Origin: Pseudomonas sp. EpS/L25
Lineage (GTDB): Bacteria; Pseudomonadota; Gammaproteobacteria; Pseudomonadales; Pseudomonadaceae
NCBI RefSeq assembly: GCF_001512295.1
Contig: NZ_LNUP01000015.1
Location: 405,058 to 469,057, forward strand
DNA length: 64,000 nucleotides
Reading direction: 5' to 3'
Shown: in pieces, positions 9,882-19,347 of the stretch
Numbering within the stretch: position 1 is the first letter of the stretch
Layout: every line of letters begins with the position of its first letter
Made by a program: the position numbers and the translations under genes
The notes under the pieces: generated by a model
The model's database searches: none
What the model was told of the DNA's origin: nothing
The model's input: only the letters and a program-made list of their open reading frames with translations

Positions 9882-11288
9882 TCAGTAGCGGTAGCTGTCC
9901 GGCTTGAAGGGGCCGTCCTGGGTCACACCGATATACTTGGCCTGGGCCTCGGTCAGACGGGTGACGACGCCACCGAAGCCTTTCACCATTTCCAGGGCCA
10001 CTTCTTCGTCGAGCTTCTTGGGCAGGACCATGACGGTGACGTTGGCGGTCTTCTCGGCGACCGGCAGGTCGGCGAACTTCTCCTGGTACAGGTGGATCTG
10101 CGCCAGGACCTGGTTGGCGAAGGAGCCGTCCATGATGCGGCTGGGGTGGCCAGTGGCGTTGCCCAGGTTCACCAGACGGCCTTCGGCCAGCAGGATCAGG
10201 TAGTCGTCGTTGGTCGGATCGACGGTCAGGCCGGTGCGGTGGATCTTGTGCACCTGCGGCTTCACCTCTTCCCAACCCCAATGCTGGCGCATGAAGGCGG
10301 TGTCGATCTCGTTGTCGAAGTGACCGATGTTGCACACCACGGCCCGCTTCTTCAAGGCCTTGAGCATGTTGGCGTCGCAGACGTTGACGTTACCGGTGGT
10401 GGTGACGATCAGGTCGATCTTGCCCAGCAGGGCGCGATCCACGGAGCCTTCGCTGCCGTCGTTGAGGCCATCGACATAGGGCGAGACTAGCTCGTAGCCG
10501 TCCATGCAGGCCTGCATGGCGCAGATCGGATCGACTTCCGAGACCTTGACGATCATGCCCTCCTGACGCAGCGAGGCGGCCGAGCCCTTGCCCACGTCGC
10601 CGTAGCCGATCACCAGTGCCTGCTTGCCGGACAGCAGGTGGTCGGTGGCGCGCTTGATGGCATCGTTGAGGCTGTGGCGGCAGCCGTACTTGTTGTCGTT
10701 CTTGCTCTTGGTGACCGAGTCGTTGACGTTGATCGCCGGGACCTTGAGGGTACCGTCCTTGAGCATGTCCAGCAGGCGGTGCACGCCGGTGGTGGTCTCT
10801 TCGGTGATGCCGTGCACGCGCTCCAGCACCTGCGGGTACTTGTCGTGCAGGATCTGGGTCAGGTCACCGCCGTCGTCCAGCACCATGTTGGCGTCCCAGG
10901 GCTGGCCGTCCTTGAGGATGGTCTGCTCGATGCACCACTCGTATTCGGCTTCGGTCTCGCCCTTCCAGGCGAACACCGGGATGCCGGCGGCGGCGATGGC
11001 GGCAGCGGCCTGGTCCTGGGTGGAGAAGATGTTGCAGCTGGACCAGCGCACTTCGGCGCCCAGGGCCACCAGGGTCTCGATGAGCACGGCGGTCTGGATG
11101 GTCATGTGGATGCAGCCGAGGATCTTGGCGCCGGCCAGGGGTTGTTCGCCGGCGTACTTGCGTCTCAGACCCATCAGGGCGGGCATTTCCGATTCGGCGA
11201 TGATGACTTCGCGACGACCCCAGTCGGCCAGGGAAATGTCGGCGACCTTGAAATCGTTGAAAGCGGCAGGCGTAAGGACAGCGCTCAT
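9882..11288 (-). CDS. ahcY: S-adenosylhomocysteine hydrolase
   Basis: The 468-residue cytoplasmic enzyme splits S-adenosylhomocysteine into adenosine and homocysteine, relieving inhibition of methyltransferases. It has NAD-binding [15 protein letters not shown] near residue 260, [13 protein letters not shown], and the C-terminal PDSYRY. It is the longer bacterial form, with an insertion ([16 protein letters not shown] region). The ATG at 11288 has GGAG upstream; a frame from 11363 would run through the riboswitch and is rejected. An SAH riboswitch lies directly upstream. Confidence 0.96.
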   Translation of the reverse strand: MSAVLTPAAFNDFKVADISLADWGRREVIIAESEMPALMGLRRKYAGEQPLAGAKILGCIHMTIQTAVLIETLVALGAEVRWSSCNIFSTQDQAAAAIAAAGIPVFAWKGETEAEYEWCIEQTILKDGQPWDANMVLDDGGDLTQILHDKYPQVLERVHGITEETTTGVHRLLDMLKDGTLKVPAINVNDSVTKSKNDNKYGCRHSLNDAIKRATDHLLSGKQALVIGYGDVGKGSAASLRQEGMIVKVSEVDPICAMQACMDGYELVSPYVDGLNDGSEGSVDRALLGKIDLIVTTTGNVNVCDANMLKALKKRAVVCNIGHFDNEIDTAFMRQHWGWEEVKPQVHKIHRTGLTVDPTNDDYLILLAEGRLVNLGNATGHPSRIMDGSFANQVLAQIHLYQEKFADLPVAEKTANVTVMVLPKKLDEEVALEMVKGFGGVVTRLTEAQAKYIGVTQDGPFKPDSYRY

Positions 11289-11317
11289 TGAAGAGTCTCC
11301 ATTCGTTAGGTGCGAAT

Positions 11318-11450
11318 GGGCGCCGTTGATGCGTTCTGATAACGCTCCACTCGAGCCTGACAACGTCTGGCGTCATGCCCGCCGAGATTCCCGCAGCGGC
11401 GGCGGGTCGGCTAGGATGGGATAACGCAGCGTGCTGCAGCGCCCCTCGAG
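11318..11450 (-). promoter_or_regulatory. SAH riboswitch upstream of ahcY
   Basis: Reading leftward from 11450, CTCGAG is followed by GGGCGC and TGCAGC; about 80 bases later GTTGTCAGG precedes a second CTCGAG (11355-11350); then AACG and GCGCCC (11323-11318) follow. CTCGAG/CTCGAG forms P1, and GGGCGC/GCGCCC forms the pseudoknot. The family usually has GAGCGC/GCGCUC there, so the pair has changed on both sides. The CAGGCUCG and AACGGCGC elements match the RF01057 consensus as I remember it. SAH binding should switch ahcY, and probably metF, on. The ahcY ATG follows about 30 bases later. Confidence 0.9.
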
Positions 11451-11488
11451 CGGAAGGCGGGGCGGCCTGGTGGCCGCGATGCGGGGGC

Positions 11489-11516
11489 AGTATAACGAGG
11501 ATCGCACTAAACCCAA
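11489..11516 (-). promoter_or_regulatory. candidate ahcY promoter
   Basis: Leftward, TTGGGT, a 16-base spacer and TATACT (five of six -10 matches) would start transcription near 11482, about 30 bases before the riboswitch P1 helix, a sensible position for the aptamer. Confidence 0.5.
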
Positions 11517-11604
11517 AGGGTGGCGCTCTGCCTCATGTCGACCGGAATCTACCGCGCGCCCTCTGATCTGATGCCCCACCCCCCTGGACATTCAAGGAGC
11601 CCTG

Positions 11605-12000
11605 ATGAACTTCCATACCCGCAAATGGGTGAAACCCGAGGACCTCAACGCCAACGGCACCCTGTTCGGTGGCAGCCTGCTGAAGTGGATCGACGAAGAG
11701 GCGGCGATCTACGCCATCGTCCAGCTGGAAAATCCCAAGGTGGTGACCAAGTACATCTCGGAGATCAACTTCATCAGCGCCTCGCGCCAGGGTGACATCA
11801 TCGAGCTGGGCATCACCGCCACCGAGTTCGGTCGGACCTCCATCACCCTGAGATGCGAGGTGCGCAACAAGATCACCCGCAAGAGCATCCTCACCATCGA
11901 CAAGATCGTCTTCGTCAACCTCGACGAGGAGGGCAATCCGGCGCCGCACGGCAAGACCGAGATCACCTACGTCAAGGACAGGTTCAAGGATGCGCCTTGA
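11605..12000 (+). CDS. acyl-CoA thioesterase (hot-dog fold, YciA-like)
   Basis: This 131-residue single hot-dog domain has LNANGTLFGGSLLKWIDEEAAIYA, the family's N...GG...D/E active-site arrangement. It should hydrolyse acyl-CoA thioesters; chain preference cannot be read. AAGGAG lies five bases before the ATG. The last 17 bases overlap the 3' end of retS on the other strand, so the two genes converge with overlapping coding ends and no room for a terminator. Confidence 0.82.
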   Translation: MNFHTRKWVKPEDLNANGTLFGGSLLKWIDEEAAIYAIVQLENPKVVTKYISEINFISASRQGDIIELGITATEFGRTSITLRCEVRNKITRKSILTIDKIVFVNLDEEGNPAPHGKTEITYVKDRFKDAP

Positions 12001-14758
12001 GACCGGGCTTGCTCACGTCCAGGCGCCGGCGCTCGGCCCAGTAGAGCAGCAGCTCGCGTAGCTGGGACAGTTCGATCGGCTTGCCCATGTGGCCGTCCAT
12101 GCCGGCCTCCTGGGCGCGATCCTTGTGCTCGGTGAGGATGTGGGCGGTCAGCGCCACCACCGGGGTGCGCGACCTGTGGTTCTGCTGCTCCCAGGCCCGC
12201 AACCGGCGCGTGGCCCCGAAGCCGTCGAGCAGCGGCATCTCGCAGTCCATCAGGATCAGGTCGTAGGTGTTCTGCTGGATCTTCTCGAAGGCCTCCAGGC
12301 CGTTGCTCACGGTGTCGGGCTCCACGCCGAGCTTCTTGAGCATGCCGCGGATCACCTTGACCGAGATGCTGTTGTCCTCGGCCACCAGCACCCGGAAGTC
12401 GGCCGGAACGCCACTCGGCTGTTCCTGGGGCTCCGGTTCGCTGGCGCGCTGGCCACGGCGAGACAGTTCGTCGGCCAGGGTGGCACGGAGGGTATAGCCG
12501 GCCACCGGCTTGGCCATGATGCGCTTGATGCCGGCGTTGCGGGCGATGACCTTGCTGGGCGCGTTGCTCAGCCCGGTGAGCATGATCAGCAGCAGGTCGT
12601 GGTTGAGGTTCTCGTCTTCGTTGATGCGGGCGGCCAGTTGCATGCCGGTCATGCCGGGCATCTGCTGGTCGAGCAGGACCACGTCGAAGTATTCGCGCAG
12701 GTGCGACTGGGTGCGCAGCAGCGCCAGGGCCTCGCGGCCGGAGGCGGCGGTGACCACCTGCATGCCCCAGGCGCTGCACTGCTGCTGCAGCACCTTGCGG
12801 CACAGCTCGTTGTCGTCGACCACCAGGACGCGCACGTCCTGCAGCGGGTAGTCGCTGTCGCCGCGGGAGAGCACCAGCGCCTGGGCCGGGATGGGCAGGC
12901 TGATCCAGAAGCTGGAGCCACCCTCGGCGTTGTTCTGGATGCCGAATTCACCCTGCATCAGCAGCACCAGCTGGCGGGCGATGATCAGGCCGAAGTCGAG
13001 GCTGTCGGTGTCGCCGGTGAGGAAGTCACGGCTGTCGAGATGGCTGGAGAGCAGTTGGCGGCTGAGGGTGGCATCCAGCGGCGTGCCACTGTCCTGCACG
13101 GAGATGCGCAGGCGCGGCGCATGGCCGGCGGCTTCTTCCAGGGAGATCACCAGCAGGATCTCGCCCTCTTCGGTCCGCTGGAAGGCATTTTCCAGCAGGT
13201 TGAGCAGAATCTGGCGCAGGCGGGTCGGGTCGCCGATGAAGCGGCGCGGTACCTGGGGCTGGATGAAGCTGAGCAGTTCGACCCGGTGCTCCTCGGCACG
13301 GGGGCGGAAGATGTCCAGGCAGTCGTCGAGCAGGGCGTTGAGGTCGAAGGTCACCTCTTCCAGCTCGATCTGGCCGCTTTCCAGGCGGGTGATGTCGATG
13401 ATCTCGTTGATCAGGTTGAGCAGTTCGGCGCCGGCGCTGTGGATGGTCTGCACGTAGTCGCGCTGCTTGGCCGACAGCGCCGTGCCCTGCAGCAGTTCGG
13501 TCATGCCCAGCACGCCGTTCATGGGGGTGCGGATCTCATGGCTGATGCGCGAGAGGAATTCGGCCTTGCCCTTGAGCTCGGCGTGGTTGGCGGCGCGATC
13601 GCGGGTGCGGGTGAATTGCTCCTCGCGGAGATAGCGGCGGCGCTCCTCCAGGGCCAGGGTGAGCAGGATGCCGCCGAGCATGCAACTGCTCATCAGCGCC
13701 CGTCCCAGCCATAGCGGCGCATTGGCGTAGCCGGTGAGGATCGGCAGGGCGATCAGGCCGGACAAGCCCAGCAGGGCGCAGCAGACCACCAGCAGCCGCG
13801 CATAGCGAGCGCCCTGGTGCCAGCGTTCGCTGGCGATGACCAGGCAGGCGAACAGTACCAGGCCGTTGACCAGCATCAGCCAGTCGCCGACGTAGACGTC
13901 GCCGGCGAGTATCCGTCCCACGGCCGCCACGCCCACCAGGGCCAGCAGGGCCCGCACCACCCGTCGGGTCCAGAGCGGCAGCCGGCGCCAGCCGAAGAAG
14001 GCGGCGACCAGGTGCAGTCCGGCCGCGCTGCAGGCGAGTACGGACAGATCGGTCAGCAGCGGCGCCTGGTTCTTGAAGGTGCCGAGCAGGAACTTGCTCA
14101 GGCCGAACAGGTTGAGCGCCACGCACACCAGCATCACCAGCAGTATGGTCAGGGCGCTGGTGGCGCGGCTGCGGTGGTAGAGCAACTGCACGCCGTTGTA
14201 CAGCGCGAGCATGGCCAGGCAGCCGAGCAGCACGCCGAACATCACCAGGCGATGGGTGATCTCGGCCTCGGCGCTGCTGCTGAGCGTCAGCGCGATGCGC
14301 ATCGGCTGGGGGGATTCGAATCTCAGGAACAGGTCCAGCGGCTCGGTGCTGGGCGGGATGGGGAAGACGAAATCGCGGCTGATCTGCTGGGGATTGAGCA
14401 GCGGTCGGGCCAGGCCATCGCGGATCTCGCTGAGCATCTGGTCTTCGCTATAGGCGTAGAAGTCCAGGTAGCCGACGTTGGGCGAGATGATACGCAGCAG
14501 CCGCTGCTGGGTATCGGGCGAGACCCGGGCGTGCAGCCAGAGGGCGCCCGGGCCGGCGGGTCTATGGGTCTTGTTGGCGATCAGCGGCTTGAAGGCGGAG
14601 AGACGGTCGCGCACGTCGTCCAGCCGGAAGTCGCCGGTGGCGTCTTCGTACTGCGCCCAGCCCGCGTCCGGCGGATTCTCGGCTTGCACGGAATTGGTCA
14701 CCGCCAGCAACAGCAGCCAGCTGACCACAAAGCCTAGGGCGATCCAGAGCCGGTGCAC
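11984..14758 (-). CDS. retS: RetS hybrid sensor kinase, regulator of the Gac/Rsm switch
   Basis: The 924-residue inner-membrane protein has a signal/TM segment (about 5-25), a periplasmic 7TMR-DISMED2 domain (30-165), seven TM helices (170-370), a HisKA helix with SHEIRTP (His407), a HATPase domain (500-625) and two receivers with aspartates D697 and D838. This architecture and the position beside purD match P. aeruginosa RetS, which blocks GacS and so represses biofilm and favours acute-virulence traits. The ATPase G-boxes are degenerate: DSGTP replaces DxGxG and the GTGLGL motif is lost, fitting a kinase that acts by binding. The start is GTG at 14758 with AAGGGAA upstream. The symbol rests on architecture and synteny. 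Confidence 0.88.
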   Translation of the reverse strand: MHRLWIALGFVVSWLLLLAVTNSVQAENPPDAGWAQYEDATGDFRLDDVRDRLSAFKPLIANKTHRPAGPGALWLHARVSPDTQQRLLRIISPNVGYLDFYAYSEDQMLSEIRDGLARPLLNPQQISRDFVFPIPPSTEPLDLFLRFESPQPMRIALTLSSSAEAEITHRLVMFGVLLGCLAMLALYNGVQLLYHRSRATSALTILLVMLVCVALNLFGLSKFLLGTFKNQAPLLTDLSVLACSAAGLHLVAAFFGWRRLPLWTRRVVRALLALVGVAAVGRILAGDVYVGDWLMLVNGLVLFACLVIASERWHQGARYARLLVVCCALLGLSGLIALPILTGYANAPLWLGRALMSSCMLGGILLTLALEERRRYLREEQFTRTRDRAANHAELKGKAEFLSRISHEIRTPMNGVLGMTELLQGTALSAKQRDYVQTIHSAGAELLNLINEIIDITRLESGQIELEEVTFDLNALLDDCLDIFRPRAEEHRVELLSFIQPQVPRRFIGDPTRLRQILLNLLENAFQRTEEGEILLVISLEEAAGHAPRLRISVQDSGTPLDATLSRQLLSSHLDSRDFLTGDTDSLDFGLIIARQLVLLMQGEFGIQNNAEGGSSFWISLPIPAQALVLSRGDSDYPLQDVRVLVVDDNELCRKVLQQQCSAWGMQVVTAASGREALALLRTQSHLREYFDVVLLDQQMPGMTGMQLAARINEDENLNHDLLLIMLTGLSNAPSKVIARNAGIKRIMAKPVAGYTLRATLADELSRRGQRASEPEPQEQPSGVPADFRVLVAEDNSISVKVIRGMLKKLGVEPDTVSNGLEAFEKIQQNTYDLILMDCEMPLLDGFGATRRLRAWEQQNHRSRTPVVALTAHILTEHKDRAQEAGMDGHMGKPIELSQLRELLLYWAERRRLDVSKPGLKAHP

Positions 14759-14851
14759 GAGAGTTCCCTTCGCGGATGCAGGTATCGAGTATAGATCAGC
14801 CCATCGCAGCCGGTGACGTCATCGGCTGGACGGACGAATCCCGGACGAGCG

Positions 14852-16135
14852 TCACTGTCGCTCGCGGGCGATGGCACGGTAGCCGATATCGCTACGGAAG
14901 AAACAGCCATTCCAGGAAATTTCCCGCGCCAGGGCATAGGCGTTCTGCTGGGCAGCGGAAACCGTATCACCTAACGCCGTGGCGCACAGCACCCGGCCAC
15001 CGGCTGTTACAACCTGACCGTCGCGCAGGGTGGTACCGGCATGGAACACCTTGCCCGGCAGCGCCGCGGCAGCCGCCAGGCCGGCGATGGCGTCGCCCTT
15101 GGCGTAGTCGCCGGGATAGCCGCCGGCGGCCAGGACGATGCCCAGGCTCGGCCGCGGATCCCAGCGGGCTTCGATCTTGTCCAGCGCCTCGGCCAGTGCC
15201 GCTTCCACCAGCAGCACCAGGCTGGATTGCAGGCGCAGCATCACGGGCTGGGTCTCGGGATCGCCGAAACGGCAATTGAATTCGATGACCTTGGGCGCCC
15301 CGCTGGCATCGATCATCAGACCGGCATAGAGGAAGCCGGTGTAGACGTTGCCTTCGCTGGCCATGCCGGCCACGGTGGGCTCGATGATCTCGCGCATGAC
15401 CCGGGCGTGCACCTCGGCGGTTACCACCGGTGCCGGGGAGTAGGCGCCCATGCCGCCGGTGTTGGGGCCGCTGTCGCCGTCACCGACGCGCTTGTGGTCC
15501 TGGCTGGTGGCCATGGGCAGCACGTGCTTGCCGTCGACCATGACGATGAAGCTGGCTTCCTCGCCGTCGAGGAATTCCTCGATCACCACCCGCGCACCGG
15601 CGTCGCCGAAGGCATTGCCGGAGAGCATGTCGCGCACGGCGTCCTCGGCTTCGGCCAGGGTCATGGCGACGATCACGCCCTTGCCGGCGGCCAGGCCGTC
15701 GGCCTTGATGACGATGGGGGCACCCTGCTCGCGCAGGTAGGCCAGCGCCGGCTCCACCTCGGTGAAGTTGGCGTAGGCGGCAGTGGGGATCCGGTGCCGG
15801 GCCAGGAAGTCCTTGGTGAAGGCCTTGGAGCCTTCCAGCTGGGCCGCGCCTGCGGTGGGGCCGAAGCAGGGCAGGCCGCGTCGGCGGAACAGATCGACCA
15901 CCCCGGCCACCAGGGGCGCCTCGGGGCCGACGATGGTCAGCTGGACGTTGGCGGCGGCGAAGTCGGCCAACTGCTCCAGGGCCAGGACGTCGAGGGCGAC
16001 GTTCTCGCACTTGGCCTCGGTGGCGGTGCCGGCGTTGCCCGGTGCGACGTAGACCTTGGTCACCCGACTGTCCTGGGCGACCTTCCAGGCCAGGGCGTGT
16101 TCGCGACCGCCGCTGCCGATGATGAGTACGTTCAT
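14852..16135 (-). CDS. purD: phosphoribosylamine-glycine ligase
   Basis: The 427-residue ATP-grasp enzyme makes glycinamide ribonucleotide, step two of purine synthesis. It has the N-terminal IIGSGGREHALAWK, the glycine-rich ATP loop IVIKADGLAAGKGVIVA near residues 136-152, and IEFNCRFGDPETQ for metal and phosphate binding. Length is standard. It follows purH by 89 bases in the same direction, and retS begins 93 bases further downstream. Purine genes with fis and dusB are clustered here as in P. aeruginosa. Confidence 0.97.
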   Translation of the reverse strand: MNVLIIGSGGREHALAWKVAQDSRVTKVYVAPGNAGTATEAKCENVALDVLALEQLADFAAANVQLTIVGPEAPLVAGVVDLFRRRGLPCFGPTAGAAQLEGSKAFTKDFLARHRIPTAAYANFTEVEPALAYLREQGAPIVIKADGLAAGKGVIVAMTLAEAEDAVRDMLSGNAFGDAGARVVIEEFLDGEEASFIVMVDGKHVLPMATSQDHKRVGDGDSGPNTGGMGAYSPAPVVTAEVHARVMREIIEPTVAGMASEGNVYTGFLYAGLMIDASGAPKVIEFNCRFGDPETQPVMLRLQSSLVLLVEAALAEALDKIEARWDPRPSLGIVLAAGGYPGDYAKGDAIAGLAAAAALPGKVFHAGTTLRDGQVVTAGGRVLCATALGDTVSAAQQNAYALAREISWNGCFFRSDIGYRAIARERQ

Positions 16136-16224
16136 GCAGAATTCCTCTCGGGCGTCCGCATCGGGGCGGCCACCGCTGAAAATTGGCGCGACGGCGAGGC
16201 CTTGCGGCCGCGCCGTGGCAGGTC

Positions 16225-17829
16225 TTAGTGACGGAAGTGGCGCATGCCGGTGAAGACCATGGCGATGCCCGCTTCGTCGGCGGCGGCGATGACCTCGGCG
16301 TCACGCATGGAACCGCCCGGCTGGATCACCGCGGTGATGCCGACGGCCGCGGCGTTGTCGATGCCGTCGCGGAAGGGGAAGAAGGCGTCCGAGGCCATGA
16401 CCGCACCGGCCACGGCCAGGCCGGCATGCTCGGCCTTGATGGCGGCGATGCGTGCCGAGTTGACGCGGCTCATCTGGCCGGCGCCGATACCCACGGTCTG
16501 CTGGCCCTTGGCGTAGACGATGGCGTTGGATTTGACGAACTTGGCCACCTTCCAGGCGAAGATCAGATCCTGCAGCTCCTGCTCGCTGGGCGCGCGCCGG
16601 GTCACCACCCTGAGGTCGGCGGCGGTGATCATGGCGATGTCGCGGCTCTGTACCAGCAGGCCGCCGTTGACGCGCTTGAGGTCCAGGCCGGGTTTGCGCT
16701 CGGCAGGCCACTCGCCGCATTCCAGCAGGCGGACGTTGGCCTTGGCGGCGACCACTTCACGGGCCTCGGCGCTGACGCGCGGGGCGATGATCACCTCGAC
16801 GAACTGACGCTCGACGATGGCGCGGGCAGTCCCGGCGTCCAGCTCGCGGTTGAAGGCGATGATGCCGCCGAAGGCCGATTCGTTGTCGGTCGCGTAGGCC
16901 AGTTCGTAGGCCTGGCGGATGTCGCCGGCCACGGCCACGCCGCAGGGATTGGCATGCTTGACGATGACGCAGGCCGGCTCGTCGTAGCTCTTCACGGTTT
17001 CCAGGGCGGCGTCGGTGTCGGCGACGTTGTTGAAGGACAGTTCCTTGCCCTGCAGCTGGGTCGCGGTGGCCACGCAGGCTTCGCTGGCGTGCTCGACGTA
17101 GAAGGCCGCCTGCTGGTGCGGGTTCTCGCCATAGCGCATGTCCTGCGCCTTGATGAACTGGGCGCTGAAGGTGCGCGGGAAGGCGGCGCGGCCCTCGGTG
17201 GACAGGGTCTCGGCCTGCTGGTCGATGCTGCCCAGGTAGTTGGCGATCATGCCGTCGTAGGCGGCGGTGTGCTCGAAGGCCTTGAGCGCCAGGTCGAAAC
17301 GCTGGGCATAGGTCAGGCCGCCGGTCTTGAGATTGTCGAGAATGGCCGCGTAGTCGCTGGCATTGACCACGATGGCGACGTCCTTGTGGTTCTTGGCCGC
17401 GCTGCGGACCATGGTCGGGCCGCCGATGTCGATGTTCTCGATGGCGTCGGCCAGGCTGCAACCGGGCTTGGCCACGGTGGCGGCGAAGGGGTAGAGGTTG
17501 ACCGCGACCAGGTCGATCGGACGGATGCCGTGCTCGTTCATCACCTCGTGATCGATGCCGCGACGACCGAGGATGCCGCCGTGGATCTTCGGGTGCAGGG
17601 TCTTGACGCGACCGTCCATCATCTCCGGAAAGCCGGTGTAGTCGGCGACTTCCACGGCCGGGATGCCTTCGTCGCGCAGCAGCTTGTAGGTGCCGCCGGT
17701 AGACAGGATTTCCACGCCGATGGCCGCGAGTTCACGGGCGAAGTCGACGACGCCCGTCTTGTCGGACACGCTGATCAGCGCACGGCGGACGGGGAGGCGA
17801 GAGGTCTGGTCGGTCATGGTCATGTCCAT
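16225..17829 (-). CDS. purH: bifunctional AICAR formyltransferase / IMP cyclohydrolase
   Basis: This 534-residue enzyme performs the last two steps of IMP synthesis. The N-terminal cyclohydrolase domain (about 15-200) starts [20 protein letters not shown]. The formyltransferase domain follows, with [11 protein letters not shown] near residue 270 and the C-terminal [26 protein letters not shown]. The start is uncertain: ATG codons at 17829, 17823 and 17817 are in frame and none has a strong ribosome site. It lies 52 bases downstream of fis. Confidence 0.96.
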   Translation of the reverse strand: MDMTMTDQTSRLPVRRALISVSDKTGVVDFARELAAIGVEILSTGGTYKLLRDEGIPAVEVADYTGFPEMMDGRVKTLHPKIHGGILGRRGIDHEVMNEHGIRPIDLVAVNLYPFAATVAKPGCSLADAIENIDIGGPTMVRSAAKNHKDVAIVVNASDYAAILDNLKTGGLTYAQRFDLALKAFEHTAAYDGMIANYLGSIDQQAETLSTEGRAAFPRTFSAQFIKAQDMRYGENPHQQAAFYVEHASEACVATATQLQGKELSFNNVADTDAALETVKSYDEPACVIVKHANPCGVAVAGDIRQAYELAYATDNESAFGGIIAFNRELDAGTARAIVERQFVEVIIAPRVSAEAREVVAAKANVRLLECGEWPAERKPGLDLKRVNGGLLVQSRDIAMITAADLRVVTRRAPSEQELQDLIFAWKVAKFVKSNAIVYAKGQQTVGIGAGQMSRVNSARIAAIKAEHAGLAVAGAVMASDAFFPFRDGIDNAAAVGITAVIQPGGSMRDAEVIAAADEAGIAMVFTGMRHFRH

Positions 17830-17881
17830 CAGGAGAAGAGAGACCGCCGGTCGAGCCCTGGGCCGCCGGCGAGGAGGCGCA

Positions 17882-18202
17882 TCAGAGCAGGTCGTACTGC
17901 TTGAGCTTCTTGCGCAGGGTGCCGCGATTGAGGCCGAGCATTTCCGAGGCCTTGGTCTGGTTGCCCTTGACGTAATTCATCACGCTTTCGAGCAGCGGTG
18001 CTTCCACTTCGCAGAGCACCATGTTGTAGACGTCGGTCACCGGCTGCCCATCGAGATGGGCGAAATAGTTGCGCAGCGCCTTCTCGACGCTGTCGCGCAG
18101 CGTCTGGCCCTCCTGCAGGGGGGCGGTCAGGTGCTGCTTTAAGTCGCCGTTGTCGCTCACGGGCGCTATTCCAGTCAAAGGGGTCTGGGTCATCGAATTC
18201 AT
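17882..18202 (-). CDS. fis: Fis-family nucleoid protein / transcription factor
   Basis: This 106-residue protein has a C-terminal helix-turn-helix ([26 protein letters not shown], about residues 80-106) and a dimer core ([16 protein letters not shown]...[18 protein letters not shown]). In the family it binds and bends DNA and tunes growth-phase expression. The start overlaps the end of dusB by four bases, so dusB-fis is an operon as in enteric bacteria. A second ATG lies three codons in. Confidence 0.95.
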   Translation of the reverse strand: MNSMTQTPLTGIAPVSDNGDLKQHLTAPLQEGQTLRDSVEKALRNYFAHLDGQPVTDVYNMVLCEVEAPLLESVMNYVKGNQTKASEMLGLNRGTLRKKLKQYDLL

Positions 18203-19191
18203 GCCACCTGCTTCCCGATCGGGGGCTGCGCGAAGAAGGCGCGAATGCTGGCGTGTTGCGCGTCCGCGTCTTGCAAACGATTGAACAGGGCGCGCGATTC
18301 CGTCGCGCCGGGGCGATCGGCCAGGTACCAGCCGACGTGCTTGCGCGCGATGCGTACGCCCATCTCCGGGCCATAGAAGGCGTGCAGGGCGGCCATGTGC
18401 TCCAGCAGGATGGCTGCCACCTCGGCGTCGGTCGGCGCCGGCAGGTGCTCGCCGGTCGCCAGGTAATGCGCGATCTCGCGGAAGATCCAGGGACGGCCCT
18501 GGGCGGCGCGGCCGATCAGCAGGCCGTCGCAGCGGGTGTGTTCGAGCACCGCCCGGGCCTTTTCCGGGCTGTCGATGTCGCCATTGGCGAACACCGGGAT
18601 CCCGACCGCCTGCTTGATGGTGGCGATGGTGTCGTATTCGGCAGCGCCGAGGAACCTGTCGTCACGGGTACGCCCGTGCACGGCCAGGGCCTGGATGCCG
18701 GCATCCTCGGCCAGGCGCGCGATGCGCGGGCCGTTGCGGTGCTCGGGATCCCAACCGGTGCGGATCTTCAGGGTGACGGGGACATCCACGGCGGCGACCA
18801 CGGCGGCGAGGATCTCGGCCACCAGGGCCTCGTCCTTCATCAGCGCGGAACCGGCGGCCTTGTTGCAGACCTTCTTGGCCGGGCAGCCCATGTTGATGTC
18901 GATGATCTGGGCGCCCAGCTCGACGTTGCGCTGGGCCGCTTCGGCCAGCATGGCCGGATCGCCGCCAGCGATCTGCACCGAGCGCGGCTCCTGCTCGCTG
19001 GCGTGAATCAGGCGCAGCCGCGACTTGCGGCTGTCGTAGAGACGCACGTCGCTGGTCACCATTTCCGACACGGCCATGCCAGCGCCCAGTGCGAGGCACA
19101 GGCGGCGGAAGGGCAGGTCGGTGACCCCGGCCATGGGCGCGAGAATCAGCGGATTGGGCAAGGTATAAGGGCCGATGCGTACCATCGACAT
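18199..19191 (-). CDS. dusB: tRNA-dihydrouridine synthase B
   Basis: This 330-residue FMN TIM-barrel enzyme reduces uridine in the tRNA D-loop. It has [13 protein letters not shown] near residue 17, [19 protein letters not shown] near residue 100 with the catalytic cysteine, and [12 protein letters not shown] and [15 protein letters not shown] for FMN phosphate. The first two methionines (19191 and 19185) are both possible, with AGGGAA upstream. It is the first gene of dusB-fis. Confidence 0.95.
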   Translation of the reverse strand: MSMVRIGPYTLPNPLILAPMAGVTDLPFRRLCLALGAGMAVSEMVTSDVRLYDSRKSRLRLIHASEQEPRSVQIAGGDPAMLAEAAQRNVELGAQIIDINMGCPAKKVCNKAAGSALMKDEALVAEILAAVVAAVDVPVTLKIRTGWDPEHRNGPRIARLAEDAGIQALAVHGRTRDDRFLGAAEYDTIATIKQAVGIPVFANGDIDSPEKARAVLEHTRCDGLLIGRAAQGRPWIFREIAHYLATGEHLPAPTDAEVAAILLEHMAALHAFYGPEMGVRIARKHVGWYLADRPGATESRALFNRLQDADAQHASIRAFFAQPPIGKQVA

Positions 19192-19277
19192 ATCTTTTTC
19201 CCTGGCGAATAGGCGCCTGTTCCGCCTGCGCCGGAAACCGGCCGCGGACAGGGACTGCTGTGCTTGAAAAGGGTTGG

Positions 19278-19308
19278 GAATGATACCCGCTCGCCGCCTC
19301 CGGATAAA
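19278..19308 (-). promoter_or_regulatory. candidate dusB-fis promoter
   Basis: Leftward, TTTATC, a 17-base spacer and TATCAT (five of six -10 matches) lie about 90 bases before the dusB start. The -35 match is weak. No other -10 of equal quality is seen in this gap. Confidence 0.4.
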
Positions 19309-19347
19309 GCGCGAGTTGGCTAGTTTATGAGCAATTCCCGGGTTCCC

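Larger units (their letters stand above)
11289..11604. other. 316-bp intergenic region: ahcY leader and divergent promoters
   Basis: The left two thirds form the ahcY leader with the SAH riboswitch and an upstream 6-bp hairpin (11462-11477). A likely ahcY promoter sits at 11489-11516. The right end holds AAGGAG (11594-11599), the ribosome site of the thioesterase gene. I see no further gene. Confidence 0.7.

Noticed and set aside
11289-11363. N-terminal extension of AhcY to 11363
   Set aside because: It would translate the riboswitch; the ATG at 11288 fits the family and has a ribosome site.
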